Shown one piece after another: positions 33,165 through 44,845 of a DNA stretch of 64,000 bases. The notes under the pieces are model-generated. The model had not been told where the DNA came from. It searched no databases and saw only the letters and a list, made by a program, of their open reading frames with translations. Position 1 is the stretch's first letter. Each line of letters begins with the position of its first letter. This DNA is from Heliocidaris erythrogramma (lineage: Eukaryota > Echinodermata > Echinoidea > Camarodonta > Echinometridae): the NCBI GenBank assembly GCA_025617745.1, contig CM046853.1:51663021-51727020 (forward strand), given 5' to 3'. The position numbers and the translations under genes are program-made.

Positions 33165-33178
33165 GAAGGAGGGGGACA
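33164..33178 (+). promoter_or_regulatory. Polypurine tract
   Basis: GAAGGAGGGGGACAA directly before a TGTGAAG start. A purine run at this place primes plus-strand DNA synthesis in LTR retroelements and marks the start of the 3' LTR. Confidence 0.7.
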
Positions 33179-33899
33179 ATGTGAAGAAAACCCCCTAAAT
33201 TTTTCTTTTATAATTTGTTATTTAGCATTATAATCACTAATCTATTTATTCATGTATATAATATGCAGCCAAAATCGTTACTTAATATACGCTGCTAGAA
33301 GCAGCCGAAGTTGTTTATTTTCATGATGAATGAACGTAGTAAAATCAGCTGTGACTGTTTACTACACAGGTCAATGGGCATAGTAACGCCAGTTGTTGTA
33401 GGCTATTTTTAGAATCACAGCAAGACGCAAGATTCGCTATGTGGGACTGGGGTTAGTCTAGCGTTGTACACAGTGATGTACGAAGGCAGTTTAATTCTTT
33501 AATTTATCACTTACGGTACCTGGTAAATGTTTCCAAAATTAGTTGCTTGGTGCCATATTTTCCCCTTTTATAATAAGGTGATTTCTTTAATGATTGTATT
33601 TTATTCCTTAAAAGTGTATTTTACCTGCCGGAAATGGATTAGCCCGTATTTCAGTCTTCGCGCGTGATAACGTCACAAACTTTTGGCCAATCAGAATTGG
33701 GGAAAGCTGCAGATTTTCTCAGACGACAGGGGCTAGTGGCCCCTGGGAGTATAAAAGGGCAGGGAATCAAATAAATTTTTATTCTGCACCAAATTCTTCA
33801 CTGGGCAACCGAGCAGTAATTTGTTGGCACTCTCCTGCTAATCTTTCATTCATTTACCAGTTTTCCAGAAAATTGTGAGTTTAAAAACACTTCTTACAT
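33179..33899 (+). mobile_element. Probable gypsy 3' LTR
   Basis: Starts TGTGAAGAAAACC after the polypurine tract. It contains TATAAAAG at 33750-33757 and AATAAA at 33770-33775, the expected order for an LTR promoter and polyadenylation site. The right boundary is uncertain; CTTCTTACA at about 33891-33899 would give matching TGTGAAG/CTTCTTACA ends. I found no matching 5' LTR upstream of gag, so the 5' end of this gypsy copy seems lost or replaced. It is unrelated to LTR1/LTR2. Confidence 0.6.
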
Positions 33900-34583
33900 T
33901 CATTTTTAATTCAGTGATTAGGTAACATTATTGCTATTTTATAGGAGGAATTATTTAATTCTCCTGAAAGAATTTTAATGAATCTTCTTGAGGTTTTAAT
34001 GCCTGACTCACTCACTCAGAAATATTGTGTGGATATTTGTCTGATGAAGTAAATCTGTTTATCAAATGTATTCATTCACTTGCACTTGCTGATTTTGAAA
34101 AGTATGCGGTACACAAAGAATTAAAGTAGAGCTTTGTTTTATTTCTTTCCTCTTTAATTTTATTTAGAGTAGGCTAAGTCAAAACAAGAGAGATGAAGCA
34201 CCCTAGAGAAGTGAGGGAAATAGGGGTGACATAGTTATTCAAGGGTACCTCATATCAAATAATGAACTGTATAAATATGTAAATTCTTTATATTCTAATT
34301 TACCAAATCTAATAATTACATTCTTTAAATAATTTTTATATATTCTGTATCAGAACAAATTGAGTTATTGTAGAAGTAGGCCTAGAACCCTACTTGTTCC
34401 TTATTGATAGTCTTTCTACTTCTTACGTTGCAAAGTGATTGTGATGCAAGCAACGGTTATAAATTTTGTCATTAACGTCAAAGGTTAAGTATTGTATTGT
34501 GCACGATGAATTCCCACCCCCCCCCCCCCCAATTCCCTTTCATCTTGGCTTGGCTGTCGTTGAGAACTCTTCAAGTAACAGAA
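33900..34583. other. No recognised feature
   Basis: AT-rich DNA with a poly(C) run at 34517-34530. No coding or repeat structure identified. Confidence 0.4.
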
Positions 34584-34591
34584 CGTTACAG

Positions 34592-35650
34592 GGGCTTTTG
34601 CTAAACAGTCGTTTGCTAACGTCGCGTCGCGTTGGTAGAAATTTTCGAACATTTTTCAGAAAGGTGTCTTCAAGGGGACAAATTAAAAAAGAGTCCATCT
34701 CAGTATGATTTTTCCCGTTTTCAGGCTAAAAACGACAAACAAGGGAATAAAGAAAACAATAGAAGGATAATGCAAAGAAAAACATGAACTATAAAGAGAG
34801 AATTCCCAAAACGAACGCATCTACACTATATACAAATTGTTCTCATATTTTGGGTTAATTAGTAAGCCGACATCTTTGACTCGTGTCTTGAAGATGTCGA
34901 TCGATGGTAGTCAGTAGACGTAAGTAAAGGTAACAAAACTAGATTAAATTAATTGAAGCTACTAACAGACTAATATAATGCTTACCTGTCACCATCTTCC
35001 CCTGACCCTGAGGCTGAGCTTGAACTTGAAGCCATCGTGAGATGATACACCATCCCGGTGGCCTGTACTTTCACGGATGATGTCTGATGATGATGATGAC
35101 GATGATCGTGACACAGTGCAAAGCACTTTACGCATGAAAATATATGCAGCGTAGACCATGTACAGAGCATGACTAGCCAACACGTACCGTACGCGTATAG
35201 GCAGGCTAGGCCTAGTCTGCAAGCACAGACCCTAATTTGACACTTTATCAGAAAATCATTGTGTCTTGACAGAAGCCTAATTCAGCTACATTCTGGTCGG
35301 AAGGAGCAGCTATAGTACATGGCCTATAATAGTCTTACAGTGCAGGCACGACTGACCAGGGTTTGTGCATGCAAACTAGGCTAGGCTAGGCCATGCGCAG
35401 CTCAGCTAGGCCATTCCACGAATCCGGAAAACTTAAACACAGCTAAAATTATTAAAATTATTAAACATCTCTGTGTTTTCAATCCAAAGTTCAATAAAAC
35501 AGTGATGAATTGAATAATTAATTAATCCAACAATCGATTTATTCATGACATAAGAAATCAAATAATTATTTCATGCTGTCATCAGGCTTTTGCTAAAAGG
35601 GAAGATGGTGACAACGCGATGCAACGTTACCCGACTGTTTAGCAAAAGCC
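34592..35650. mobile_element. Element E, hAT-like, with a captured or residual first exon
   Basis: 19-20-bp inverted ends GGGCTTTTGCTAAACAGTCG and CGACTGTTTAGCAAAAGCC, flanked by the 8-bp duplication CGTTACAG at 34584-34591 and 35651-35658. On the minus strand a start at 35035 gives MASSSSSASGSGEDGD followed by a strong donor G|GTAAGC at 34986/34985, resembling the first exon of a gene whose remainder was lost. No transposase. The 8-bp duplication fits hAT. Confidence 0.75.
34986..35035 (-). pseudogene. Isolated first coding exon inside element E
   Basis: 50 nt encoding MASSSSSASGSGEDGD plus two bases, ending at a consensus splice donor. No downstream exon is found before the element's left end. 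Either the residue of the parent transposase gene or a captured host exon; product unknown. Confidence 0.4.
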
Positions 35651-35705
35651 CGTTACAGGGGCCTACACAGATAACAATCTCGAATAGAGAACGTTATGAC
35701 AACCC

Positions 35706-35892
35706 TTGAGAAGAACAACGAACCGCGTACAGTGACAATCTTGCACAAAGAACATCACATTTCAGCACACTGAACTTAGGACAACGAACCGTGTACAGTG
35801 ACAATCTTGCACAAAGAACGTCACATTTCAGCACACTGAACTTAGGACAACGAACCGTGCACAGTGACAATCTTGCACAAAGAACGTCACCC
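35706..35892. repeat. Three tandem ~66-bp units
   Basis: Units begin ACAACGAACCGTGTACAGTG and continue through AATCTTGCACAAAGAACGTC and TTTCAGCACACTGAACTTAG. Copies differ by only a few bases. No coding. Confidence 0.85.
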
Positions 35893-36537
35893 TTGGTCTT
35901 AGGTACACTGTACTTTGAATGACATCAAGGTTTGTTCTTCTTATTCAATCCCGAACAGGGAACGAATGTCTCCGATCAAGAGTTGAAGCCTACAGTATGA
36001 GAGATGACTAGGAACCAGCCTACTCTTCATGACCCCTCAGTGCCCCGTTCTCCTATTTTATTCTCTGCACATATACAATTTTAAGTTACTTTATATTTAG
36101 GAATACATCTTTTGAGAAGACGATTGAAATGATGTGAAATGAAAAGTGTGTCATGGTGTTCTATAAATCAATAAACTTAATAACAAGTCGATAAACAGAA
36201 CAAAATAAAAGCATCACACAAAGAAATATTCAATCCCTTCTCAATTTGTTTGAGGAAAAACTTCAAATAAAATTGTGATCAGTACAAATTTCTCTTCTTT
36301 CAGTCAATATATACAATCATGCATCTGTTTACAAAGAGAATCAAATATTGAATGGATTACACTACAGGTTGGTCTATTTGTAAAGCGAAAGACCGCCGCT
36401 TTGTTTTACCTTACAATCCAAAAAATTAGTTCCGAAAGTCTGTCGCAAGTATCAAAAATCCGGTGGAGAAATGAAATCCAAAGGTAAAAATCGCGAAAGC
36501 TAACCTAAGTGGAGACGCCGAAGAAAACTAGATGTTG

Positions 36538-37240
36538 ATGTTGTTAATGATGCTGAATCGAAATGACGAGGTGGTGTAGGTTGATGACGATGTCGATGAA
36601 AGTTCAATTCGAAATGTCGATGTCGAAGTTGATGGCGATGAAGGTTATGAGCGGAGGACGATGTCACTGGCGAAGAAAATTCAGTTCGTCGGACAATGTC
36701 GATGGCGATGAAAGTTCAATTCGAAATGGCGATGTCGAAGTTGATGGCGATGAAGGTTATGAGCGGAGGAAAACGTCACTGGCGATGAAAAATCAGTTCG
36801 TAATGACAATGTCGATGACGATGGTGATGAAAATTCATGTTGAATGCCACTGTCGATGGCGATGAAAATCCAGTTCGTATGACAAAGTCGATGGCGATGA
36901 AAATTCAGTTATTATGACGTTGTCGATGATTGAAAGTTGATGGTGGTGTCGATGTGAGTTATGTTCGTATGTCGATGTCGATGGCGATGAAAATTCAGTT
37001 CGTAGGACAAAGTCGATGGCGATGAAAATTCAATGTCGAATGCCACTGTCGATGGCGATGAAAATTCAGTTCGTAGGACAATGTCGATGGCGATGAAAAT
37101 TCAGGTCATATGTCGTTGTCGATGAAAGTTCGGATGACGATCATGACGTCGATGATAGTTATGTTCGAAGAACGATGTCCATGTTGATGAAAGTGGGGTT
37201 CGCACGACGAGGTCGATTAACGTTCATTTCGACGATGATG
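36538..37240. repeat. GATGTCGATGG-type minisatellite
   Basis: About 700 bp of interspersed units such as GTCGATGGCGATGAAAATTC with CAGTTCGTANGACAA, in a 33-36-bp higher-order pattern plus a larger ~120-bp duplication (36605-36660 and 36725-36780). The short plus frames across it are repetitive artefacts. Confidence 0.8.
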
Positions 37241-38906
37241 TAATACGACGATAAAGAGAGCTACGGTAGGCCTACTTCTATTTCTGGAGGCCGACAATCC
37301 AAATCCTCGCATTCCGAAGAAACAAAAGAGCGATTTACGAATTAAGACATAGGCCTGATATAAATAGCTCCGCATAAAAATAGTATTAAAATCAAAAGTC
37401 AAACCAATAGATAAATCGATCGTGGGAGTAGCTGAAACCTGACATCCGATCTCCCCATGGTTGTTGTTAGGCGAACTGCTAGAGCGAGATAAAATTAGAA
37501 AAACCAAGCCCAAGTTTCCTAACAAAGCTTGACTTCTAACCAATCACATTGCTCTAAAACACACCAATCAGAACACTAACAATACTGACCAATCACAGCT
37601 AATCCCTTGAGACAAAAGAAATGTCCCAAGGGAAAGAATTGTGCTAAAAAGAGACCAAAAATCTATTTATACAAAAGAAATCGGATTACCACCAATATAT
37701 CTACAAAAAGATTAAGAACAATTAATAAAAATTCTTTATTCCTAATCCGAAAACTTTTCAATGCAATGAAATGATCATTGGATAAAAAGCATAAAATTAT
37801 CGCAAAAAATGACTGAGCACAACCAGGAATGGTTTCGCTAATACAAACACTACAAGCCAATCAAGAGGCACAAAAAGAAAGATTCGCGCAGCCATTATGA
37901 CGCAAGTGGCCATGTAATAAAAAAAGTCAGCTGAATGTGGAGCTGCTACACATCTATTGTAAGAACGGTATGAGGAACGATATAAGCTAAGACAATTGTT
38001 TGTTATGGAAAAGATTGAACATAGAATGTTGCTTTATAAAAGGACTTTGTTTAGTTTAATGACTGGGAGATAGAATCTTGAGGCCAGACATGTATTACAA
38101 TGGCAGGAAAGAGGCCGGGGTGGAGAGTCCTAGGAACATTGAAATGGCGGGATGGGCTGGAAGCAGGATTTGAGAAAGATTTTATAGTTATGGAGGAAGG
38201 GAAGTTATATCTATGCATGCAGGCATAGGATATGTAAGAGGGGAGATGGAAAAGAAACAAAGACACCTTTATATTAGCTTGAAAAGTTGTTCGGAAGACC
38301 GTTGCGTACAAAATAATAGGCCTGCTCGGAGACAGGATATATGGTTGCGATGCTGATAGTTGAAGGTTTAATTTCAATACATTTGAAAACGTCCATTCTT
38401 ACCTCGTTAGGATTTTAACACCATACTCAGTAGAATTACTTGTTATAAGAATACACTGAACTTAGTATATTAAGTGAATGAGGACTTTATTCTGAACAGT
38501 TTGAAGGCCGGTTAATGTTCAGTGAACACTGAGGATATATCCATGTAACCTAGGAAATCATTTTTAAGCATGTACATGTAAATATAGTTGTAAATAGCGA
38601 TCAATTGACGAATATGCCACTTTATTATCTCTGAAGTTTTCTTGTTGTTTTACATTGTTAAAAATTATTCGCCATAATAAAAGTTTTGAATATATAGTTT
38701 CAAAACGAGAAATTACTTAAGTTAAGCCTGGTTTAGGTGCACATATGACTGAATAGTCTGAATGGTGATTAGTGATTGTTGTGTTCTGAGTAATTTACTT
38801 TAGGTAGGATAGGTAAATTATACAACATAACTTTTAAAAATAGAGCATTCGTATATTTTGAACAAACGTTCCCGTCATCGACGCTCGATTTATGATATTC
38901 TTACCA
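37241..38906. other. No recognised feature
   Basis: Contains a cluster of CCAATCA words around 37545-37600 on both strands, which may be promoter-like, but no gene is linked to it. The minus frame at 38051-38377 has no recognised motif. There is no polypurine tract directly before LTR2 at 38907. Confidence 0.4.
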
Positions 38907-39103
38907 TGCTACCCGTGAGACGAAATGCTAGTTGGAGTGGGAGTCAGGATGTTCATGATATATGCTGGGTGTCTGTGGTTAATGGTTATTGTACGATTGA
39001 TTCATGATTGATTATGTACACTGTACAGCTGTTTGGTTGATGTACCCTGTACGGCTGATTGATTGATGTACACTGTACAGCTGATTGATTGATGTACACT
39101 GTA

Positions 39104-40297
39104 TGGCTAGAGTGCCCAAGTCTGCGCAGTGCCCATGTCTGCGCACACGCGTAACTGCGCGATTCTAATAAAACAAAACACGCAACAAACACAAACTTTT
39201 CATCTTTATCATAGCGATAGGTATTCATGCAAAAAACGAGTCAAAATAATGAAAAAGGTCCTATTTCAAACCTGTTATTCACAAGCGTCAAAATGTTGTC
39301 TTTCACGTCTAAACTCCCGAACTGCGTGTAAAATGAATGAGTGCACAGATATGGGCACCATTGTTTTTGCAATGTTGAAATGACACGGCCACCGTTTCTT
39401 ATGAAAATGGCATTGTTCTTGCTCTAATTTTTATGAGATTTTTTGCAGACTCTTTAGATTAATATCAGGAATAATATAAAATTAAGCTTTAGAGGAATAT
39501 TAAAGAAATTCTTGTTCATTTTCAGGTCAAAACATTAGGTGCGCAGACATGGGGCTCCCTTACTGCGGCAGCCCGACAACGTAGTGTTCGGGCTGCGATC
39601 AGCAGTCCTTTGATTGCTTGGATGTCTCTTAATTACAAGGTCGTTTGTCAAAATGATAGCCATGAAACATGACATTATTTGATTTTAGGCTACTTTAGGT
39701 ACTTACAATACTTTACGATTGACTGTCGTCTTTCTTTTCAATGAGGATGATACAAAAAAGGCCTATTTATCTCCAAAAGCCTGTACTAAAAACTTCCGTA
39801 GGTCGGTGTTTTGCTTGCAATGCGCATGCGTCAGACTAGAAGGGAGCATTATGAATATTCATTAAGACGAGTGGCAGGCAGGAGCTCGAGCGAATAGAGA
39901 TCGCCGGATCACAGTGGATATATGAATATTCATTATTCCTGTGACAAAAACTATGCCGTTGTTGTAATAAATATTCATAGGCGCATGCGCAAGTGCCTAT
40001 TTTCGCTTCTGCTTCAACAACATGGCGAATGGGACTGGTTTCGAAAATTGAGAGTAAAAAGTGACATTCATCGATTCAACACATTTTTTAGGAAAACGAA
40101 AAGCTGATTTGCGGAAGGTCTGTTTAGGTAAGTGGCATCGTATTTATGATACTTCAATTTCAAAAAATAACTTATATGGCCATATTTTCAATGGTCATTT
40201 GAACATTGGTAAATTGTGAGACCCACCGAATCGTACTGGTTTCACTCAGGACGCTGCCACGAAGTGGCAGCGTCCCGGGGCTAGGGGCTCCCCATCA
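39104..40297 (+). mobile_element. Element A1, TA-flanked MITE, interrupted by B
   Basis: Inserted at TA (39102-39103 and 40298-40299) in LTR2; LTR1 shows the empty site. Ends TGGCTAGAGTGCCCAAGTCT and GGGGCTCCCCATCA give an imperfect ~25-bp TIR sharing TCTGCGCA. About 461 bp once B and its duplication are removed. TA duplication fits Tc1/mariner-type elements. Same family as A2. Confidence 0.85.
39560..40283. mobile_element. Element B copy 2
   Basis: Same hairpin-ended element as 12121-12854. Flanked by GGGGCTCCC at 39551-39559 and 40284-40292, a 9-bp target duplication inside A1; A2 shows the single uninterrupted copy. It contains ATGGCGAATGGGACTGGTTT and a downstream GTAAGTGG in both copies, possibly a vestigial exon with donor. 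No usable frame. Confidence 0.88.
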
Positions 40298-40550
40298 TAC
40301 AGCTGCTTGAGGTGTACGCTGTACGCGAGTTAGTGTTCGGTGTATGGAAGGCCATCGCTGCCACAATTCGTATTGCTATACGTATACTCAATTTCCTATA
40401 CGTACAGGCATTTTTACTATACGTACAGAAATTGTCCAATCAGAAGGCCTTTTTTTAGTATACGTACACTCTGATAATTCTCGCGCGCAATATGTGGTCG
40501 TCGTTGCGATTCGATTTCTAACTAACAACAAGTAGACCTAACGTTAGATG

Positions 40551-41562
40551 TCATGTTCTAAGTGAGATTACAAGTTGTATCCTATTGGGATTAGACTTAA
40601 CGGTGATAGCATTGAACTCAGAACGTAGTTCTGAATATGAGGTATACGACGACGGGATTTCTAGCAAGGGCCCACAAGTTCTGGCAATTGGGTGCCTCAG
40701 CAATCCACGTCCATCAGAAAATGACACCTGAATTTCTTCAAAACAAATTATGGAAGAGCCTGTCACAAAACGAAGAAACTTTGCCAACATATCAGGTCTC
40801 ATAGCCCTTACAAATTGTTTTAGGTAGGTAAAGGCTGTCCTCTGATCAACTGTTTCAGGGTTTGCCCTCAACAAAGACACAACCCTCTTTGTGCTTGGCT
40901 TAAGTGCTATGAGTGCATCCAGAAAAAGTTGAACAGAGGAAGGAAATGAATTGGTATAGGAAGACAGGATTTCCCTAAAGGCATCTACAATGTATGCTGG
41001 CTTCTGGACGAGTTCCTTTGATGCAGCATCCAGTAACAGTTGGCGGATGTTTTCTCTGTTTGGCATTTTCCTGATGCCAAACCTTGACAGAATATCCATC
41101 AGCTCTTCTTGGTCTTCCTCCTCCTGAGTCCAGGACAAAGCAGCCTTCAGGAGGACCCTTTCTGGCTCGCTGACAAACGAAAACAACGACTCAAGTAGCA
41201 GACCTTGCGATACAGCCTCCAACCCAAACAAGGTAGAAACTAAGAAAACCTTGCTCAGGGACAGAGGCAGTGCCCCCACATCCATGTAACCCTTCACTAA
41301 GATGCGGGCAATGGCCTGCCAGTGGTGGGATGTCATACCAGCCCTAACTAATGGCACCCTTTCCTCCTCTCCATCACAGTACCCTTCAAACTCAACCCAG
41401 AAGGCAGTATACGCCTCCCTGGACACACCTAACCCTACCCCTTTCTCAGCGACTCCGCTTGCATTGATGAAGTCAAATGAGAGCCGTTGATTCATTACAT
41501 CCGAGTCAGAGAAGACATCTACCATATCTTTAAAAACATTTGACCGATGAATCTTCACTCTC
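40551..41562 (-). CDS. HECT-type ubiquitin ligase-like domain, partial, in element C
   Basis: A 337-codon exon opening after a good acceptor (GGTTTCAG|GAGAGTG at 41563/41562). It starts VKIHRSNVFKDMV and has the N-lobe signature LSFDFINASGVAEKGVGLGVSREAY, matching the HECT pattern of an alpha-helical start and a GxD/GGxxREF-like block. The end has RTCGPLLEIPSSYTSYSELRSEF, which fits the HECT catalytic-cysteine motif (TCxxxLxLPxYxSYxxL). Such proteins move ubiquitin from E2 to a substrate; G2E3-like HECT proteins are the nearest in style. Upstream exons were not found. No internal stop, so it may still be or recently was expressed. Confidence 0.65.
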
Positions 41563-42254
41563 CTGAAACCAAATGAGAAATGCACAATTGAAAAAATAGG
41601 AAAGTGAAGCATGGCTATGTCTGCTAAAGGAATGCCTTAAATGTAACAGCACAATTAATTAAAACAAACATGGAAAGTACAGAATGCTGCCCCCTCCCCA
41701 CTCCTCGCCAATTATTAGTGTTCAGTATCAGTGAGTGCTGTAAATTAACTGCCATGTCTGGGTTTGGTTTGGTTCAGTTCAGCAAGGTGTGGGAACTTTT
41801 TTGTCAAACTACGGATCGAAAGAGAAAAGAAGAGAACAATCTATTTGACAATTTGTTTACCTAAATGATGGAAATACTTGCTGCGGACAATTTCACGGTG
41901 GTTTTATTTTTGCTAATTTCATGGAGCTGGAATCACCAAAATTTCCACTTTAAATCTGATTATTTTAACACTATGGGCTGAAAGTGATTTATTCTAGGCC
42001 TAGCACAAATAATTTCTCCTTGTCGTACAAATATCAAGTTTAGAACATGACATCTAACGTTAGGTCTACTTGTTGTTAGTTAGAAATCGAATCGCAACGA
42101 CGACCACATATTGCGCGCGAGAATTATCAGCTAGCTGCGCAGCAGATTGCATGCTATGCATGCTCACAGCTACAGAACTGAAACACGTGTTTTTAGTTCT
42201 AGTAGCTATGCTCCAGGATCACTATGCAAGACGGCAGCTGATTGGCCAATCGTC

Positions 42255-42407
42255 TATACGTACAAGAGTGAAATCGTGTACGTACAAGAGTGAAATCGTG
42301 TACGTACAAGAGTTAATTAGTATACGTACAAGAGTTAACTAGTATACGTACAGAGTTAACTAGTATACGTACAGAGTTAACTAGTATACGTACAGAGTTA
42401 ACTAGTA
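42255..42407. repeat. TATACGTACAAGAGTTAACTA tandem array
   Basis: About seven 22-24-bp units, first GTGTACGTACAAGAGTGAAA and later GTATACGTACAGAGTTAACT. Present only at the right end of C, beside the TIR. The TACGTACA word also recurs in both TIRs, so the array may multiply a transposase-binding site. Confidence 0.8.
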
Positions 42408-42880
42408 TGATGGGGAGCCCCATGTCTGCGCACCTAAGGTTTTGACCTGAAAATGAACAAGAATTTCTTCAATATTCCTCTAAAGCTTAATTTTATATTA
42501 TTCCTGATATTCTAAAGAGTAAGTCTGCAAAAAATCTCATCAAAATTAGAGCAAGATCAATGCCATTTTCACAAGAAACGGTGGCCGTGTCATTTCAACA
42601 TTGCAAAAACAATGGTGCCCATGTCTGCGCACTCATTCATTTTACACGCAGTTCGGGAGTTTTGACGTGAAAGACAACATTTTGAGGCTTGTGAATAAAA
42701 GGTTTGAAATAAGACCCTTTTTCATTATTATGATTCGTTTTTTGCATGAATGGTACTTATAAATTATCGCTATGATAAAGATGAAAAGTTTGTGTTCGTT
42801 GCGTGTTTTGTTTTATTAGAATAGCGCAGTTACGCGTGTGCGCAGACATGGGCACTGCGCAGACTTGGGCACTCTAGCCA
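42408..42880 (-). mobile_element. Element A2, TA-flanked MITE
   Basis: 473 bp, inverted relative to A1, flanked by TA (42406-42407 and 42881-42882). Uninterrupted, so it documents the site into which B jumped in A1. Inserted in the right subterminal repeats of C. Short frames in it are artefacts. Confidence 0.88.
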
Positions 42881-43523
42881 TATACGTACAGAGTGTACGT
42901 ATACTAAAAAAAGGCCTTCTGATTGGACAATTTCTGTACGTATAGTAAAAATGCCTGTACGTATAGGAAATTGAGTATACGTATAGCAATACGAATTGTG
43001 GCAGCGATGGCCTTCCATATTCGGTGTGCCACTTCATCGTGTACCGTACTTATATTGTACACGTGCGATCGAGCGATTGTTCACTTTACAAGTTCCCTGC
43101 ATAGTGTACCGTACACTGTCTGTACTGTACACTGTACACGAGAGAGAGAGCTAGTTCCCTAGGATGATTGATTGTTGAGCTTGGCCAGTAGTGTTTAATT
43201 AAATTGATTGATGGAAATAATTAGATGACTCAAATAGTTAACTTACCAATAATGTCTACACTGAATGAGGTGCTGGTCAAGTGAGAAAGAGATGAAGTTT
43301 CATGGTCAGTTGCGGGGTCAGTTGAGAAGGAGCAGTCAGCTGTTGAACGTACCGTGTGTGTGTTGATTTTATGAAGTACTGTGCATGTGTATCAGGCGTG
43401 TGTGTGATAATAGTGCAGTGCGTTGGCACAGTGTACCCCCCCCCCCCCCCCCCACAGAATCGTCTTTGGGAGTTCTGTGACCCCCCCCCCCCCCCTTCCC
43501 TTAGTTAGATGCCCCCCCCCCCT

Positions 43524-44555
43524 CTTTTTCTTGATAATCACAGAGCGTTGTTTACGTCATGTTAAAATAGAACGTTAATGATTTTAAATATTGGCTTAAT
43601 ACTTATTATTGCATAGATGGCATAAATTAAACAAGGTTATCCAAATTCAACGCTTAATTCGAAACATTTGAAGTAATGATTATTATCAATTATAAAACGG
43701 TAAAATACAGCCCCCGATATAGCAGCTGAAGAGCTCCTCGAACGCTGCTGAGATATGTGACGACACACCCTGGACCAGTCCTGTCTAAGCAGACGATGTC
43801 CCGTAACATCTTACACATTTTTCAGAGCCTATTTTGTCATCTCCTCTTCACTTATTTCTCTTCCTTCAGTCTTAATGTTAGTCTGTTGCCTCACTCTTAA
43901 CTTCGTGTATGGTATTATTTTGATGAAAAATGCAGCGTTAAAAAAAATAAAGGAATCAGTCACTTGTAAACAAAATAAGACGCCATTGTATTTTCAGCTG
44001 CTTGCACCGGGGCATGTTCGACGTTTCAAGAGGGAACGAATACCATCCTGCTATTATTATTCGGAGGGCTTTTTCAATGTGAAAGTGGGGTTTATTTCAT
44101 TGATCATTGACCCTTCTCCTATGTATTTACAATCAAACGGTTTTAGCTATCAGAATCAGTTTCACTTTCCCTTTATAATGGTGTGAAATAAGGTCATGTT
44201 TAAATACACCAAACTCTTTATAATTTAATAAATAATTGCATTGCAATTACGTTCATTCATTATAGGACGTCGTCTGCTTAAGCAGGATCGATCCCGAGTG
44301 TGACGACATCAAAACATCGCTATATTTCTGGCGAATCCTCGGATATTCCAGATGCTGAGAAGAGCTTTTATTTGTGTTGTTTTTATAATCACCAGATACG
44401 CAGTTGACATAAAACTTGTACGATTGCCATCTGTAAGCTTCCCAGTTTCTAGTGATACATTAATTGCCATATTTGTGATTTTCTTTGAATATCTACTTTA
44501 AATTCCTGTGTGGTCGATTTGACTTACCAAATCGGCTGCGAGGACTCATACCCTT
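43524..44555. mobile_element. Insert D in LTR2, unclassified
   Basis: About 1 kb present in LTR2 but absent from LTR1 at a C-rich site. It has an inverted pair CTAAGCAGACGATGTCCC (near 43787) and GGACGTCGTCTGCTTAAG (near 44267). The plus frame at 43875-44186 shows no recognised domain. End sequences and duplication could not be defined because of poly(C) tracts. Confidence 0.5.
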
Positions 44556-44607
44556 AAAAAAGTATGTGGTGGCAGCACCTGTTTGGTTAGGAGGGTCTCA
44601 CGTTACA

Positions 44608-44615
44608 ATAACAAC

Positions 44616-44652
<37 letters not shown>

Positions 44653-44833
44653 TTAATGATAATAATGATAATGATAATATAACAATGCGTTCTTATACTT
44701 GTATTTCATGTCACCATTCTAATGTACTTTTGAAATGCGGCATGAAATTAATAATAATAATAATAATGATAATGATGATAATAATAATGATAATGATGAT
44801 AATAATGATAATGATGATAATGATGATAATGAA
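44608..44833. repeat. (AAT)n / (ATGATA)n microsatellite
   Basis: Two stretches of AATAATAAT and GATAATGATGATAAT separated by about 75 unique bases (44684-44748). The open frames here (poly-Ile, poly-Asn) are artefacts. Confidence 0.9.
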
Positions 44834-44845
44834 AATATCAATTCT

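Larger units (their letters stand above)
40343..43019. mobile_element. Element C, long-TIR transposon carrying a HECT-like gene
   Basis: Ends TATGGAAGGCCATCGCTGCC / its complement, with inverted similarity over about 215 bp (40343-40560 against 42045-42130 plus 42883-43019). Flanked by TTCGGTG at 40336-40342 and 43020-43026 (7 bp; 8 if one terminal base is counted in). Subterminal TATACGTACA words are frequent, and a tandem array lies at 42255-42407. It carries a HECT-like exon on the minus strand and element A2. No transposase seen, so probably non-autonomous with a captured or cargo gene. Confidence 0.8.
38907..44607 (+). mobile_element. LTR2, second copy of LTR1, expanded by nested insertions
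   Basis: Starts and ends with the same bases as LTR1 (TGCTACCCGTGAG...CTCACGTTACA). LTR1-like blocks at 38907-39103, 40298-40335, 43045-43520 and 44556-44607 are separated by element A1 (with B inside), element C (with A2 inside) and insert D. The missing polypurine tract and unmatched flanks (TACCA, ATAAC) favour a solo LTR or a recombinant over an intact element. Confidence 0.8.
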
